Shown here one piece after another: positions 6,976-15,422 of a stretch of 40,942 nucleotides of DNA (within the stretch, counting starts at the first letter, position 1; the number at the start of each line of letters is the position of its first letter). The position numbers and the translations under genes were made by a program. This stretch comes from Aestuariivita sp. (GTDB taxonomy: Bacteria; Pseudomonadota; Alphaproteobacteria; Rhodobacterales; Rhodobacteraceae), in the NCBI RefSeq assembly GCF_021404545.1, contig NZ_JAAWWD010000048.1, positions 1 through 40,942 of the forward strand, written 5' to 3'. Under the pieces are notes generated by a model. The model had not been told where the DNA came from, ran no database searches, and saw nothing but the letters and a program-made list of their open reading frames with translations.

Positions 6976-8268
6976 GTGAGCGATCCCTCTCAACGGCCCT
7001 CCAGGTCAGAGCTCCCCGGCTGGGGCGAGATGCTGCGCGTTTTCGGGCGGATCGGGGTGCTTTCCTTCGGCGGCCCTGCCGCACAAATCGCCCTGATGCA
7101 TCGCGAACTGGTCGAGCAGCGCCCGTGGCTGACCGAGCAATCCTATCTGCGCGCACTTTCGCTCTGCATGTTACTGCCCGGGCCGGAGGCGATGCAGCTT
7201 GCCACCTATGCTGGCTGGCGGCTGCGCGGTGTGGGCGGTGGCCTTTTGGCCGGCGGGCTTTTCGTGCTGCCGGGGGCGGTGGTCATTGCGGCCCTGCTCG
7301 CGATCTATGTCACCTGGGGGTCCGTGCCCTTGGTGCAGGCGGCGTTCCTGGGCATCAAGGCCGCCGTGATCGTGATCGTTCTGGCGGCGCTGCGCGGTTT
7401 GGCCAAGCGCGCGCTGACCGGCTGGGCCGATTGGCTGGTCGCCGGTTTTTCCTTTGCCGCGATCTTTGCAATTGGCCTGCCCTTTCCGCTGATCCTTGCG
7501 CTGGCCGCGCTCTGGGGGGCGGTGCAGGCCAAAGCCACGCCTGAGGCGGCCTTGCCCGCAGCGCGCCCCGACTGGGGCCACACCGCGCGTACCGCCGCGA
7601 TCTGGGGCACCCTGTGGCTGGCCCCGCTGGCGCTGCTGTCGCTTTCGGGCGCCGGGCTCTTGGCGCAGATCGGCTGGTTCTTTGCCTGGCTCGCCACGAT
7701 CAGCTTTGGCGGCGCCTATGCGCTGCTGGCCTATATGGCGCAGACAGTGATAGGCGATTTCGGATGGATCACGCCCGCGCAGATGATCGACGCGCTGGGT
7801 CTGGCCGAAACGACGCCGGGTCCGCTCATCCTGGTGACGCAGTTCGTGGCCATGCTGACGGCCCATTCCCAAGGCGGGTTTGCGATGGCATTGATGGCTG
7901 CCGGTATCGGCCTCTGGGCCACGTTCATGCCCTGCTTTTTGTGGATCTTCGTGGCCGCACCCCATGTAGAGCGGCTGTCTGGGGCGCCACGGCTCACCGG
8001 CGCGCTGTCGGGCATCACCGCCGCTGTGGTGGGCGTGATCCTGAACCTCTCGGTCTGGTTCGCGCTCAATGTCTTTTTCGGTCGCATGCGGCCCGCACCC
8101 GACATCCTGCCCGCTCTCACCTTGCCCGAACTCGGCAGCGTGAATGGCGCCGCGCTGATCCTGTTTACGGTCGCCGCGCTGGCGTTCTTTGTCGCACGCC
8201 TGCCGCTTGCCGCGATGCTGGCATTCAGTGCCTTGGCCGGGGGTGTCCTGGCTCTGGTCGGCCTTTAG
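6976..8268 (+). CDS. chrA: CHR-family (ChrA-like) chromate/anion transporter, GTG start
   Basis: A 430-residue membrane protein with two homologous CHR halves, the full bidomain form. Typical motifs are visible: FGRIGVLSFGGPAAQIALMH near residue 23-42, and SFGGAYALLAYMAQ plus AETTPGPLILVTQFV in the second half. Members export chromate with a sulfate-like mechanism, though many homologues have unknown substrate. The GTG at 6976 is the start of the open frame; the first ATG (7030) would remove 18 polar residues and is an alternative, as neither has a strong ribosome site. It sits between tmRNA and sspB without obvious functional link to them. Confidence 0.85.
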   Translation: MSDPSQRPSRSELPGWGEMLRVFGRIGVLSFGGPAAQIALMHRELVEQRPWLTEQSYLRALSLCMLLPGPEAMQLATYAGWRLRGVGGGLLAGGLFVLPGAVVIAALLAIYVTWGSVPLVQAAFLGIKAAVIVIVLAALRGLAKRALTGWADWLVAGFSFAAIFAIGLPFPLILALAALWGAVQAKATPEAALPAARPDWGHTARTAAIWGTLWLAPLALLSLSGAGLLAQIGWFFAWLATISFGGAYALLAYMAQTVIGDFGWITPAQMIDALGLAETTPGPLILVTQFVAMLTAHSQGGFAMALMAAGIGLWATFMPCFLWIFVAAPHVERLSGAPRLTGALSGITAAVVGVILNLSVWFALNVFFGRMRPAPDILPALTLPELGSVNGAALILFTVAALAFFVARLPLAAMLAFSALAGGVLALVGL

Positions 8269-8363
8269 AGGCGCACGCGACCCGGGGGTGCGACATCTCA
8301 TCCCTCCTCTTTTGTTTCATCTCAAAAGCCTTATGGTGAAAATCAAACAGGAATGACCGGCAC

Positions 8364-8840
8364 ATGACCCGTGAAATTGACTATGGCAATCTGATGCACC
8401 GGGCGATGCGCGGTCTGATCAAGACCGTCCTGACCGATGTTGCAGAACATGGGCTGCCCGGGGCGCATCATTTCTTCATCACCTTCGACACCATGCATGA
8501 GGACGTGGCCATCGCCGAATGGCTGCGCGAACGCTATCCCAAAGAGATGACGGTCGTCATGCAGCACTGGTATGAAAACCTCGATATCGGCGATGAGGGG
8601 TTTTCGGTCACGCTCAATTTCGGGGATCAGCCTGAACCGCTCTATATCCCCTATGATGCAATCAAGACCTTTGTGGACCCATCGGTGGAGTTCGGCCTGA
8701 GGTTTGAGACCGACGAAAGCGAGGAGGACGGCGACGACGATCCCGACCCCGGCAATGGTGAAAGGCCCGCCACCGACAAGGGCGACGAGCCGCATCACGA
8801 GGATGCCGAAATCGTCTCGCTGGATCGGTTCAGAAAGTGA
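8364..8840 (+). CDS. sspB: SspB, ClpXP adaptor for ssrA-tagged proteins (alpha type)
   Basis: A 158-residue protein of the alphaproteobacterial SspB family. The folded domain covers about residues 1-115 (HHFFITFDT, VVMQHWYENLDI, FVDPSVEFGLRF); then an acidic linker (about 117-145), and a C-terminal tail AEIVSLDRFRK at the position of the ClpX-docking (XB) peptide. It captures tmRNA-tagged proteins and hands them to ClpXP in the cytoplasm. The tmRNA gene lies only 1.6 kb upstream on the same strand. Its stop codon abuts the stop codon of the convergent next gene with no base between. Confidence 0.92.
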   Translation: MTREIDYGNLMHRAMRGLIKTVLTDVAEHGLPGAHHFFITFDTMHEDVAIAEWLRERYPKEMTVVMQHWYENLDIGDEGFSVTLNFGDQPEPLYIPYDAIKTFVDPSVEFGLRFETDESEEDGDDDPDPGNGERPATDKGDEPHHEDAEIVSLDRFRK

Positions 8841-9404
8841 TCACTGCCGTTTCAGGAACGAAGTGATCTGACGTTCTTTCTGACCGTTGCGAAGGGCGTG
8901 AAACTCCAGCATCAGCCCGCCATCGGTCAATGTGCGGTCGAATTGCTGAAGCTCGTAGCCGCCCTCTTCGTTCACAAACAGCGAAAAGACAGTCAGCGTA
9001 TCTCCGGAAATGCGCGACCAGACATAGGGTTCACCTTTCATCGGGTCGTGCTGAACCGCGTGCCCAAAGACATTGCGCGTCATTGCAGCGGCAAAGATCC
9101 CCGACCGGTCGCTGGGCACGAACTCGATCTCATAGGATTTCTCCTTGCTGGCGCCATCGCTGCGATAGGTGGTCGTGCTCCATGCCGCGACAAAACCGCG
9201 GTCGGTTTCGGAAATCTTCACGCTCAGATCGCGCTGAGCGGTCTGGCCCGTAGAGGTTTGAACTTCGGCCGATCCCTCATAGGTCCCGACAAAACGCGAG
9301 ACATCGACCGACCCGGCCAGAACCGCCCCGGTTGTCAGCCCCCATAAGGCCAGCATCGCCGCGAAACGCCGGAGGGTAAAGACTGTCATCTGCTGTCTGG
9401 TCAT
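8841..9404 (-). CDS. Secreted protein of unknown function
   Basis: A 187-residue protein with a Sec-type signal peptide: basic start, hydrophobic run and likely cleavage after AVLA, about residue 32. The mature part is predicted beta-rich (repeated alternating strands such as DRGFVAAWSTTTYRS and EPYVWSRISGDTLTVFSLF), with no cysteines; it could be a small beta-barrel or lipocalin-like fold, but I recognise no named family. The ATG at 9404 has a good ribosome site (GGGAG) and follows a clear promoter by about 13 bases. Ends exactly against sspB. Confidence 0.7.
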   Translation of the reverse strand: MTRQQMTVFTLRRFAAMLALWGLTTGAVLAGSVDVSRFVGTYEGSAEVQTSTGQTAQRDLSVKISETDRGFVAAWSTTTYRSDGASKEKSYEIEFVPSDRSGIFAAAMTRNVFGHAVQHDPMKGEPYVWSRISGDTLTVFSLFVNEEGGYELQQFDRTLTDGGLMLEFHALRNGQKERQITSFLKRQ

Positions 9405-9423
9405 GGCGCTCTCCCTTTGAGAA

Positions 9424-9453
9424 CATATATCGGGCATTATCGTGCAAGGGCAA
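9424..9453 (-). promoter_or_regulatory. Promoter of the secreted-protein gene
   Basis: On the minus strand TTGCCC (9448-9453), 18-base spacer, TATATG (9424-9429); expected start near 9417, about 13 bases before the ATG. Confidence 0.6.
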
Positions 9454-9526
9454 ACCCCAGATCTGATCACGAGCGCGCGAAAGCCGATAAGAGCCCGCTC
9501 GGAGGACGGAATACTGCTACACTTTG

Positions 9527-9546
9527 GCGCAACTGGCCAGTTGCGC
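9527..9546. repeat. Perfect 20-base palindrome upstream of fumC
   Basis: GCGCAACTGG followed directly by its exact reverse complement, 54 bases before the fumC ATG. A TACACT, possibly a -10 box, lies just upstream at about 9517-9522, so the palindrome would fall at the start of the transcript. It may be an operator for a dimeric regulator or a 5' UTR hairpin. Confidence 0.65.
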
Positions 9547-9600
9547 GGACCTGCCCGGGCCGGTACACGGGCGTGCAATCCCGCAACGATGGAGGGGTCC

Positions 9601-10992
9601 ATGCCTCAGACACGCACCGAAACAGACAGCTTTGGCCCGCTGGAGGTCCCTTCGGACAAATACTGGGGCGCCCAGACCCAGCGCTCGATCCTCAACTTCC
9701 CGATCGGCTGGGAACGCCAGCCCACGGCCATCGTGCGCGCGCTGGGGGTGATCAAACAGGCCTGCGCGATGCAGAACAAGGCCCAAGGCACCCTGGATGC
9801 GCGGCTGGCCGATGCGATCATCGCGGCGGCCGGCGAGGTTGTGGCAGGCAAGCTCGATGACAATTTCCCGCTTGTGGTCTGGCAAACGGGATCGGGCACC
9901 CAGTCGAACATGAACGCCAATGAGGTCATTGCCAACCGGGCGATCGAGATTCTGGGCGGCACGCTGGGGACCAAGGATCCGGTGCATCCCAACGATCACT
10001 GCAATATGGGCCAGTCCTCCAACGACACCTTTCCGACAGCGATGCATATCGCCACCGCGATGACCGCCCGCGACGTGCTGCTGCCGGGGCTGGAGAAGCT
10101 TCATCGCGCGCTTGAAGCCAAGGTGGAGGCCTTTGGCGGGATCATCAAGATCGGCCGTACCCATACCCAGGACGCAACTCCGCTGACCCTGAGCCAGGAA
10201 TTCTCGGGCTATGCCCATCAGGTGGCGATGAGTATCGCACGGGTGACATCGGCGCTGGGGCGGATCTATGAGCTGGCGCAGGGCGGCACCGCCGTCGGCA
10301 CAGGCTTGAATACCCGCCACGGCTGGGCCGAGGCCGTGGCCGCGCATATGGCTGAGATCACCGATCTGCCCTTTGTCACCGCGCCCAACAAGTTCGAGGC
10401 TCTGGCCGCCCATGACGCGATGGTCGAGATCTCGGGCGCGCTCAAGACGGTGTCGGCATCGCTCTTCAAGATCGCCAACGACATCCGGTTCCTGGGCTCT
10501 GGACCGCGCTGCGGGCTGGGGGAACTGATCCTGCCGGAGAACGAGCCCGGCTCGTCGATCATGCCGGGCAAGGTCAACCCCACGCAATGCGAGGCACTCA
10601 CCCAGGTTTGCGCACAGGTCATGGGCAATGACGCCGCTGTGGGCTTTGCCGGATCGCAGGGCCATTTCGAACTGAATGTCTATAAACCGATGATGGCCTA
10701 TAATGTGCTGCAATCGATGCAGCTTCTGGGCGATGCGTCGTCGGCATTCACCGACAATCTGGTGGATGGGCTGAAAGCGGATGAGACCCGGATCGACAAG
10801 CTGATGCGCGAATCGCTGATGCTGGTCACGGCTCTAGCGCCTGAAATCGGGTATGACAACGCAACCGCCGTGGCAAAGACCGCCCACAAGAACGGCACGA
10901 CGCTGAAAGAAGAGGCGATCAGGCTGGGCTTTGTGGACGAAGAGACCTTTGATCGCGTCGTCCGCCCCGAACAGATGATCGGGCCGAAGTGA
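9601..10992 (+). CDS. fumC: Fumarate hydratase class II
   Basis: A 463-residue iron-free fumarase that interconverts fumarate and malate in the TCA cycle. Clear hallmarks are the superfamily signature [12 protein letters not shown] near residue 320, [12 protein letters not shown] near residue 100, [16 protein letters not shown] near residue 185, and [12 protein letters not shown] near 140. Length is normal. The ATG at 9601 has a strong ribosome site (GGAGGGG). Its stop overlaps the start of the DUF4169 gene (TGATG), so the two small genes behind it are probably cotranscribed. Confidence 0.97.
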   Translation: MPQTRTETDSFGPLEVPSDKYWGAQTQRSILNFPIGWERQPTAIVRALGVIKQACAMQNKAQGTLDARLADAIIAAAGEVVAGKLDDNFPLVVWQTGSGTQSNMNANEVIANRAIEILGGTLGTKDPVHPNDHCNMGQSSNDTFPTAMHIATAMTARDVLLPGLEKLHRALEAKVEAFGGIIKIGRTHTQDATPLTLSQEFSGYAHQVAMSIARVTSALGRIYELAQGGTAVGTGLNTRHGWAEAVAAHMAEITDLPFVTAPNKFEALAAHDAMVEISGALKTVSASLFKIANDIRFLGSGPRCGLGELILPENEPGSSIMPGKVNPTQCEALTQVCAQVMGNDAAVGFAGSQGHFELNVYKPMMAYNVLQSMQLLGDASSAFTDNLVDGLKADETRIDKLMRESLMLVTALAPEIGYDNATAVAKTAHKNGTTLKEEAIRLGFVDEETFDRVVRPEQMIGPK

Positions 10993-11165
10993 TGGCGCAA
11001 CCGGTCAGTCTGAACCGGTTTCGCAAGCAAAAGGCGCGGGCCGAAAAAAAGGCCCGGGCCGATGAAAACGCGGTGAAATTCGGGCGCAGCAAGGCCGAAA
11101 AAACCTTGGTGCAGGCCAGCACAGACAAGGCCAAACGCGATCTCGACGGCAAGAAACAGACATGA
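10992..11165 (+). CDS. DUF4169 small basic protein
   Basis: A 57-residue, strongly charged, Lys/Ala-rich protein matching DUF4169. It starts with [20 protein letters not shown] and is probably a long helix. Function unknown. The start overlaps the fumC stop and its own stop overlaps the start of the next gene (ATGA). Notable: its N-terminal VSLNRFRK nearly repeats the C-terminal tail of SspB (VSLDRFRK) encoded 2.2 kb upstream; in SspB that position is the ClpX-docking tail. Confidence 0.8.
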   Translation: MAQPVSLNRFRKQKARAEKKARADENAVKFGRSKAEKTLVQASTDKAKRDLDGKKQT

Positions 11166-11380
11166 GCGGTCGGCCCGTCAAGCGCTCTCTCACGCTCCGC
11201 GGGCATCGCACCTCTGTCTCGCTGGAGGAGCCGTTTTGGCGCGCCTTTAGGGAGATTGCCGACGCGCAAGGCAAGCCGATCAACAAACTCGCCGCCGAGA
11301 TCGACGCGAAGCGCGGGATGGAGATGGGATTGGCATCAGCCATTCGGGTCTTTGTTCTTGAGTGGTTCAGGGATCGTTAA
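11162..11380 (+). CDS. Ribbon-helix-helix domain protein
   Basis: A 72-residue protein. The N-terminal part (RPVKRSLTLRGHRTSVSLEEPFWRAF) has the beta-strand plus helix pattern of the RHH_4 family, followed by a helix ending in a hydrophobic FVLEWFRDR tail. Such proteins bind DNA as dimers or act as small antitoxin-like regulators; no toxin partner is recognised beside it. The ATG overlaps the DUF4169 stop (ATGA), suggesting coupled translation with fumC-DUF4169. Confidence 0.75.
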   Translation: MSGRPVKRSLTLRGHRTSVSLEEPFWRAFREIADAQGKPINKLAAEIDAKRGMEMGLASAIRVFVLEWFRDR

Positions 11381-11398
11381 CCGGATTGGGGGAAGATC

Positions 11399-11635
11399 GT
11401 GCGCATGGGACGGCCCGACAGATATCTCAGCGCCGAAGGCTGGCTCTTGCACCTCTTTTCGTCCAAAGCGGCCTGTGAGGGCGGCGTCGTGCGGCGGCGG
11501 CTGGCGGATATGGAACGCTATGTTGGGCGCGCTCGGTTCGAAGCGGAACTTCACAGACGCGGATATCACGCAGTCGAGAATGCCGGGAAGATCGTGGTCT
11601 TTTGCAACCAAGATCCCGTGCGCGTTCTTCGATAG
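11399..11635 (+). CDS. Small conserved protein of unknown function, GTG start
   Basis: A 78-residue protein; GTG at 11399 is preceded by GGGGGA at 5-6 bases, whereas an in-frame ATG two codons later is less well placed. The sequence has WLLHLFSSKAACEGGVVRRR and ERYVGRARFEAELHRRGYHAV, ending in VVFCNQDPVR. I have a recollection of similar small roseobacter proteins carrying the unlikely label 'phosphoribosylanthranilate isomerase'; nothing here supports that enzyme, and it is far too short. It starts 18 bases after the RHH gene and is the last gene before hairpin cluster B. Confidence 0.6.
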   Translation: MRMGRPDRYLSAEGWLLHLFSSKAACEGGVVRRRLADMERYVGRARFEAELHRRGYHAVENAGKIVVFCNQDPVRVLR

Positions 11636-11636
11636 C

Positions 11637-11746
11637 CAGATTTTGACGCAAAATCTGATCAGAAACTGACGCAGTTTCTGGGCGCACCGCAAAACGATCC
11701 GCCCAATTTCTGCGTCAGAAATTGGGCGGAAACTGCGTCAGTTTCT
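11637..11746. repeat. Cluster B: four conserved-loop hairpins
   Basis: Four inverted repeats: 11637-11657 (8-bp stem, loop GACGC), 11660-11680 (7-bp stem, loop TGACGCA), 11698-11730 (13-bp stem, loop TGCGTCA), and 11729-11745 (5-bp stem, loop TGCGTCA; shares two bases with the previous one). As in cluster A, two units with GACGC come first and two with GCGTC follow, around a 17-base centre. The cluster fills the gap between two convergent genes and may also end transcription, although no T-run follows. Confidence 0.85.
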
Positions 11747-11754
11747 GGCATCTT

Positions 11755-12651
11755 TCAGATGGATGCCCTGTAGATCTTGTCGATGTTCTCCCCCAAGGCC
11801 TTATGAAACGCCGCGTCGCTCATCTGCTTGGACAGCCCTTCGGTCAGCGCGCGCGAGAAACTGGCGATCATGCCCGCATTCTGTGCCAGCTTTTCGCAGG
11901 CCACATCCGTTGAATACCCGCCCGACAGGGCCACAACCCGCAGCACCTTGGGCTCAGAGGCCAGCCCCGCATAAAGCCCTGCCTGGGACGGGATGGTCAG
12001 CTTGAGCATGATCGGCGCCTCCCCCTCCAGTGCCGCAATATGCCGGGCCAGCGCATCCCGCAGCAGCGCCTCGGCTTCGGCTTTACTCTCGGAATGAATG
12101 TTCACCTCAGGTTCGATAATCGGCACCAGACCCGCGGCCCGGATGCGGTTGCCGATCTCGAATTGTTGCGCCACCACGGCCTCTATCCCGGCGGCATCCG
12201 CCTCATGCACGACCGAGCGCATCTTGGTCCCGAAAACACCCGCTGCCTTGGCTTTATCCAGAACATCGTCCAGATCCGGGATCTCTTTCATCAGCTGGAC
12301 GCCCTGAGCCTGATCGGCCAGCCCCTTGTCGACCTTGAGGAAGGGCACCACGCCGCGCTCCTGCCAAAGAAACGCAGGCACCGGTTTGCCCGCAACGCTC
12401 TCGCCCATCGTGCGTTCGAAAAGGATCGCGCCAATCACCTTCTCGCTTGTGAAATCCGGGGCCTGCATGATGCGGGCCCGCATCGCCTGCACCTCGGCGA
12501 ACATCTCGGCCTCACCGGAATACTCCGTTGGGTCCACCCCATAAAGGCTCAGCGCCTTGGGCGTGGATCCTCCGCTTTGATCGAGGGCGGCAATAAACCC
12601 TGCACCTGTGGCAATACGGTCCGTCATCTGTGCGGCAAAATCGGTTGGCAT
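11755..12651 (-). CDS. Fructose-bisphosphate aldolase class I
   Basis: A 298-residue Schiff-base aldolase splitting or forming fructose 1,6-bisphosphate in central carbon metabolism. Visible: N-terminal GFIAALDQSGGSTPKAL; IIEPEVNI near residue 178; the Schiff-base lysine region EGEAPIMLKLT with Lys217; and the phosphate loop ALSGGYST near the C-terminus. The ATG at 12651 follows an AGAGGGG ribosome site; an upstream in-frame ATG (12705) is unsupported. It stands alone; the P450 gene upstream ends 77 bases away on the same strand. Confidence 0.92.
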   Translation of the reverse strand: MPTDFAAQMTDRIATGAGFIAALDQSGGSTPKALSLYGVDPTEYSGEAEMFAEVQAMRARIMQAPDFTSEKVIGAILFERTMGESVAGKPVPAFLWQERGVVPFLKVDKGLADQAQGVQLMKEIPDLDDVLDKAKAAGVFGTKMRSVVHEADAAGIEAVVAQQFEIGNRIRAAGLVPIIEPEVNIHSESKAEAEALLRDALARHIAALEGEAPIMLKLTIPSQAGLYAGLASEPKVLRVVALSGGYSTDVACEKLAQNAGMIASFSRALTEGLSKQMSDAAFHKALGENIDKIYRASI

Positions 12652-12728
12652 AATGGCCCCTCTGGTCCGGTGTTGAATTTTGCGACGGCATAAATCAAAC
12701 GCCACTCAAATGGTAGAGGGATCGCACC

Positions 12729-14093
12729 TTATCGCGGGTTCAGTCGCAGCCAGATGCCATTTTGTGAGCGCACGGTCAGATGCGCCACCGGCACAGGCTC
12801 CCGCCCAGTCACCGGGCTGATCCGGAACGCGCGCAGGATCATCGACAACAACAGCGGCCCCTCGGCCATGGCGAACCCCGCCCCCGGACAGACACGCGGC
12901 CCGCCCGAGAACGGCATATAGGCCTCGCGCATACATTTTTTGCCGTTCTCGGTCTGCCAGCGCTCGGGATCGAACCCGTCGGGGTTGTCCCAAAGCCGGG
13001 TGTGACGGTGCAGGTGCCAGGGGCTGAGCACCAGCTGCGACCCCTTGGCGATGGTGCGATCGCGGAACGCCTCGGAGCCTGTGGTCTCGCGCACCATCAT
13101 CGGAACCGGCGGATAAAGCCGCAGCGTCTCGCGGAAGATGTCCCGCGACAGACGCAGGCGCGACATCACCGAAAAATCGCGCGGCGCCCCGTCAAGCGCA
13201 TGCGCCTCCTCGGCCAGCCTCTCCTGCCACTGAGGGTAAAGCGCCATCAGATACAAGGCCCAGGCCAGCGCCGACGCGCTGGTTTCATGGCCCGCCAGAA
13301 AGAATATGGCGACCTGATCGACCATCTCTTCGGTCTCAAAGGTGTCGCCGGTCTGCGGATCGGGCGTGGTCATGATCCGGGTGGCCAGATCGTCGGGCGC
13401 GCAACCCTCCTTGATCGCGGCCATCCGATCGGCAGTCAGCCGGGTGATCAGCGTGCGGATCTCCCGCGCGGCGTCCCGCGTCTTGCGCCGGTGCGGGCGC
13501 GGCATCCAATCGGGCAGAGGCAGAAATGCGGCCAGGTTCAGGATCGGCTGACTGCGTTGATACTCGCGGAACCGCGCAAAGACCGCGCCTGCGATCTCAT
13601 GCTCGATGGGGATCGAGAACAATGTGCGAAAGATCACATCGGCCGCGGCATGGCTTGTCTCCGCCTCGATCTCCAGCGGTGTGCCCTCGTCATGGGCGGC
13701 AAGGCGCGCGACGCTGGCCTCCCCCGCGTCCCACATCGCAGGAAACGAGTGCCGCAGCTTGCCCCCCTCGAAGGCTGGGTCAATAATGCGCCGCTGGCGC
13801 TGCCAGGTGGCGCCATTGGTCAGAAAGACACTGTTGCCCAGCAAAGGGCGCAACCCCTCGCCGATCCGGTTCGATTTGGGAAAATCGCCGGGCCTGTCCT
13901 TGAGAACGGTCTGCACCAGATCGGGTTGGTTCAGCAGATATGAGCGAAAGAACGGCGTCCTGAATTCCGCCATCCACGCCCGATAGAGCCGCGCGGGCTG
14001 GGCCGACAGGATATCGGCACGAAACAGCTGCGCATAGCGCCACAACGACACCCGGTCCGGGCGAGACGGCGGTTTGGGCGGCTGCACAGTCAT
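12729..14093 (-). CDS. Cytochrome P450 monooxygenase
   Basis: A 454-residue soluble bacterial P450. Clear signatures: I-helix oxygen-activation motif AGHETS (267-272), K-helix ExxR (ETLR, 322-325), PERW near 376-379, and heme-binding loop FSGGPRVCPG with proximal Cys402. No N-terminal membrane anchor. The overall look (FPKSNRIGEGLRPLLGNSVFLTNGATWQRQRR) is closest to fatty-acid or CYP4/CYP102-like heme domains, but the substrate cannot be read from sequence, and no ferredoxin or reductase is adjacent. The start overlaps the stop of the upstream hydrolase gene (ATGA), so the two are cotranscribed and likely linked. Confidence 0.9.
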   Translation of the reverse strand: MTVQPPKPPSRPDRVSLWRYAQLFRADILSAQPARLYRAWMAEFRTPFFRSYLLNQPDLVQTVLKDRPGDFPKSNRIGEGLRPLLGNSVFLTNGATWQRQRRIIDPAFEGGKLRHSFPAMWDAGEASVARLAAHDEGTPLEIEAETSHAAADVIFRTLFSIPIEHEIAGAVFARFREYQRSQPILNLAAFLPLPDWMPRPHRRKTRDAAREIRTLITRLTADRMAAIKEGCAPDDLATRIMTTPDPQTGDTFETEEMVDQVAIFFLAGHETSASALAWALYLMALYPQWQERLAEEAHALDGAPRDFSVMSRLRLSRDIFRETLRLYPPVPMMVRETTGSEAFRDRTIAKGSQLVLSPWHLHRHTRLWDNPDGFDPERWQTENGKKCMREAYMPFSGGPRVCPGAGFAMAEGPLLLSMILRAFRISPVTGREPVPVAHLTVRSQNGIWLRLNPR

Positions 14094-15346
14094 GCCGCGA
14101 CAGAGGTGTATTTGGACACCGGTTTGGCGATGCGGGACTTCGAGGGTGCCCGCCCGCTAAATCGCTCGGCCAAGGTCACCGGCCCGGCCGTGATGCGAAA
14201 GTAATCATAATCGCCAACCCGGTCGAATGCGCAGAGATACTGAAAATGCAGTCGGAAAAAGCGCCAGCGCAGCTCTTTCCAGCGCGCCTCAGACAAGGTC
14301 TGGGTAAAGGCCGCCGAGATCACCAGCGGCCAGCGTTTGTCCTGCGGTGCCACGCCCGAGACGGCCACCGGATCGCATAATGCAAAGGCGCAACCATCGC
14401 CCGGGGCCGTGACATCGACCCAGGCCAGTTCATCGCGGGCACTGAGGAACTGCAAATCGGCCCGCAACCGATACGCGTCAGGCAGGAAGGACACCATGGG
14501 AACGACCTGTCCCAATGACAAGAACCCCAGCGCGGGGCCATCGGCGGGCACCCGGCCCGCACGGATCAGGTCGGCCAGAATAGACACCGACAGATGCGCG
14601 CCCGAGGAATGGCCGACGACCAGCACCTCGTCCACATCCGAGTTCAGCGCCTCGGCGATCTCATCTCCGAACCGGGCCATGCGCGCCTCCAATTCGGGCG
14701 CGTTGGCTCCGTTCCATCGCGCGGAATAGGCAAAATCATGCATCAGGTAATATGCATAAAGCTTGCCGTCACGGGCCTTGAACCAACGCAGCGCAAAAAC
14801 GGCCAGCGCCAGCCCGCCCCCGATCTGGGCCATAACCACCAGCGGCCCGATCCAGGGGGCCACCGCCTTGGCCAAGACCCCTCCCGCGGCCCCGATCCCG
14901 CGTGCGACCAGCCAACCCGCAAGAAGGGCCAGGACAAGCTGTGTCAGCAACATCCCCACCGGATAGAGCGCCGCAATCACCGGACCTTTGCGCATCCGCA
15001 TCAATCGCCAGAGCGCGCCCGACGCAGCATAGGTCCAGGCGGTGCGCAGCAGCTGGCCATAGGTGGCCGGGATCGAATTGGACATGCTGTCGCGCACGAT
15101 ATCGGACCAGACCAGCACGTCGATATCGGCTTGGGTGGCCTGCCCCTGCATCTGAGCGGTGACATGCCAGCCGTAATTGCCCTTGCCGGTCTTGGGTTTC
15201 AGCCCGATCTCATAGCCCGAGATGTCGGCCTGCGCGCGGCCTTCCTTGCGATAAAGCTCACGGTACCTGCGCGGGTGAATGGGATCGTAACCGGGAATGT
15301 AGAAAACCCGGCGCCGCCGCACCTGTTTGGACGTTTGCGTTGCCAT
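14090..15346 (-). CDS. Membrane-anchored alpha/beta-hydrolase-like protein
   Basis: A 418-residue protein. N-terminal YIPGYDP (residues 16-22) and nucleophile elbow VVGHSSGAHLS with Ser247 suggest an alpha/beta-hydrolase fold. Unusually, two long hydrophobic segments (about 123-150 and 163-187) are inserted between the N-terminal strand region and the nucleophile elbow. Thus the hydrolase may be anchored with a membrane hairpin. Acid and His of a triad cannot be assigned with certainty. It is translationally coupled to the P450 gene, suggesting a two-step modification of a lipophilic substrate; this is inference. Start is the first ATG of the frame; no strong ribosome site. Confidence 0.6.
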   Translation of the reverse strand: MATQTSKQVRRRRVFYIPGYDPIHPRRYRELYRKEGRAQADISGYEIGLKPKTGKGNYGWHVTAQMQGQATQADIDVLVWSDIVRDSMSNSIPATYGQLLRTAWTYAASGALWRLMRMRKGPVIAALYPVGMLLTQLVLALLAGWLVARGIGAAGGVLAKAVAPWIGPLVVMAQIGGGLALAVFALRWFKARDGKLYAYYLMHDFAYSARWNGANAPELEARMARFGDEIAEALNSDVDEVLVVGHSSGAHLSVSILADLIRAGRVPADGPALGFLSLGQVVPMVSFLPDAYRLRADLQFLSARDELAWVDVTAPGDGCAFALCDPVAVSGVAPQDKRWPLVISAAFTQTLSEARWKELRWRFFRLHFQYLCAFDRVGDYDYFRITAGPVTLAERFSGRAPSKSRIAKPVSKYTSVAA

Positions 15347-15422
15347 ACCCCAGACTGCCCGTCTGCATTTTTTGTTGCAGCGAGAGTAGCCTCTTTTTTG
15401 TCAAAGGGTAAGGCTCAATGGC

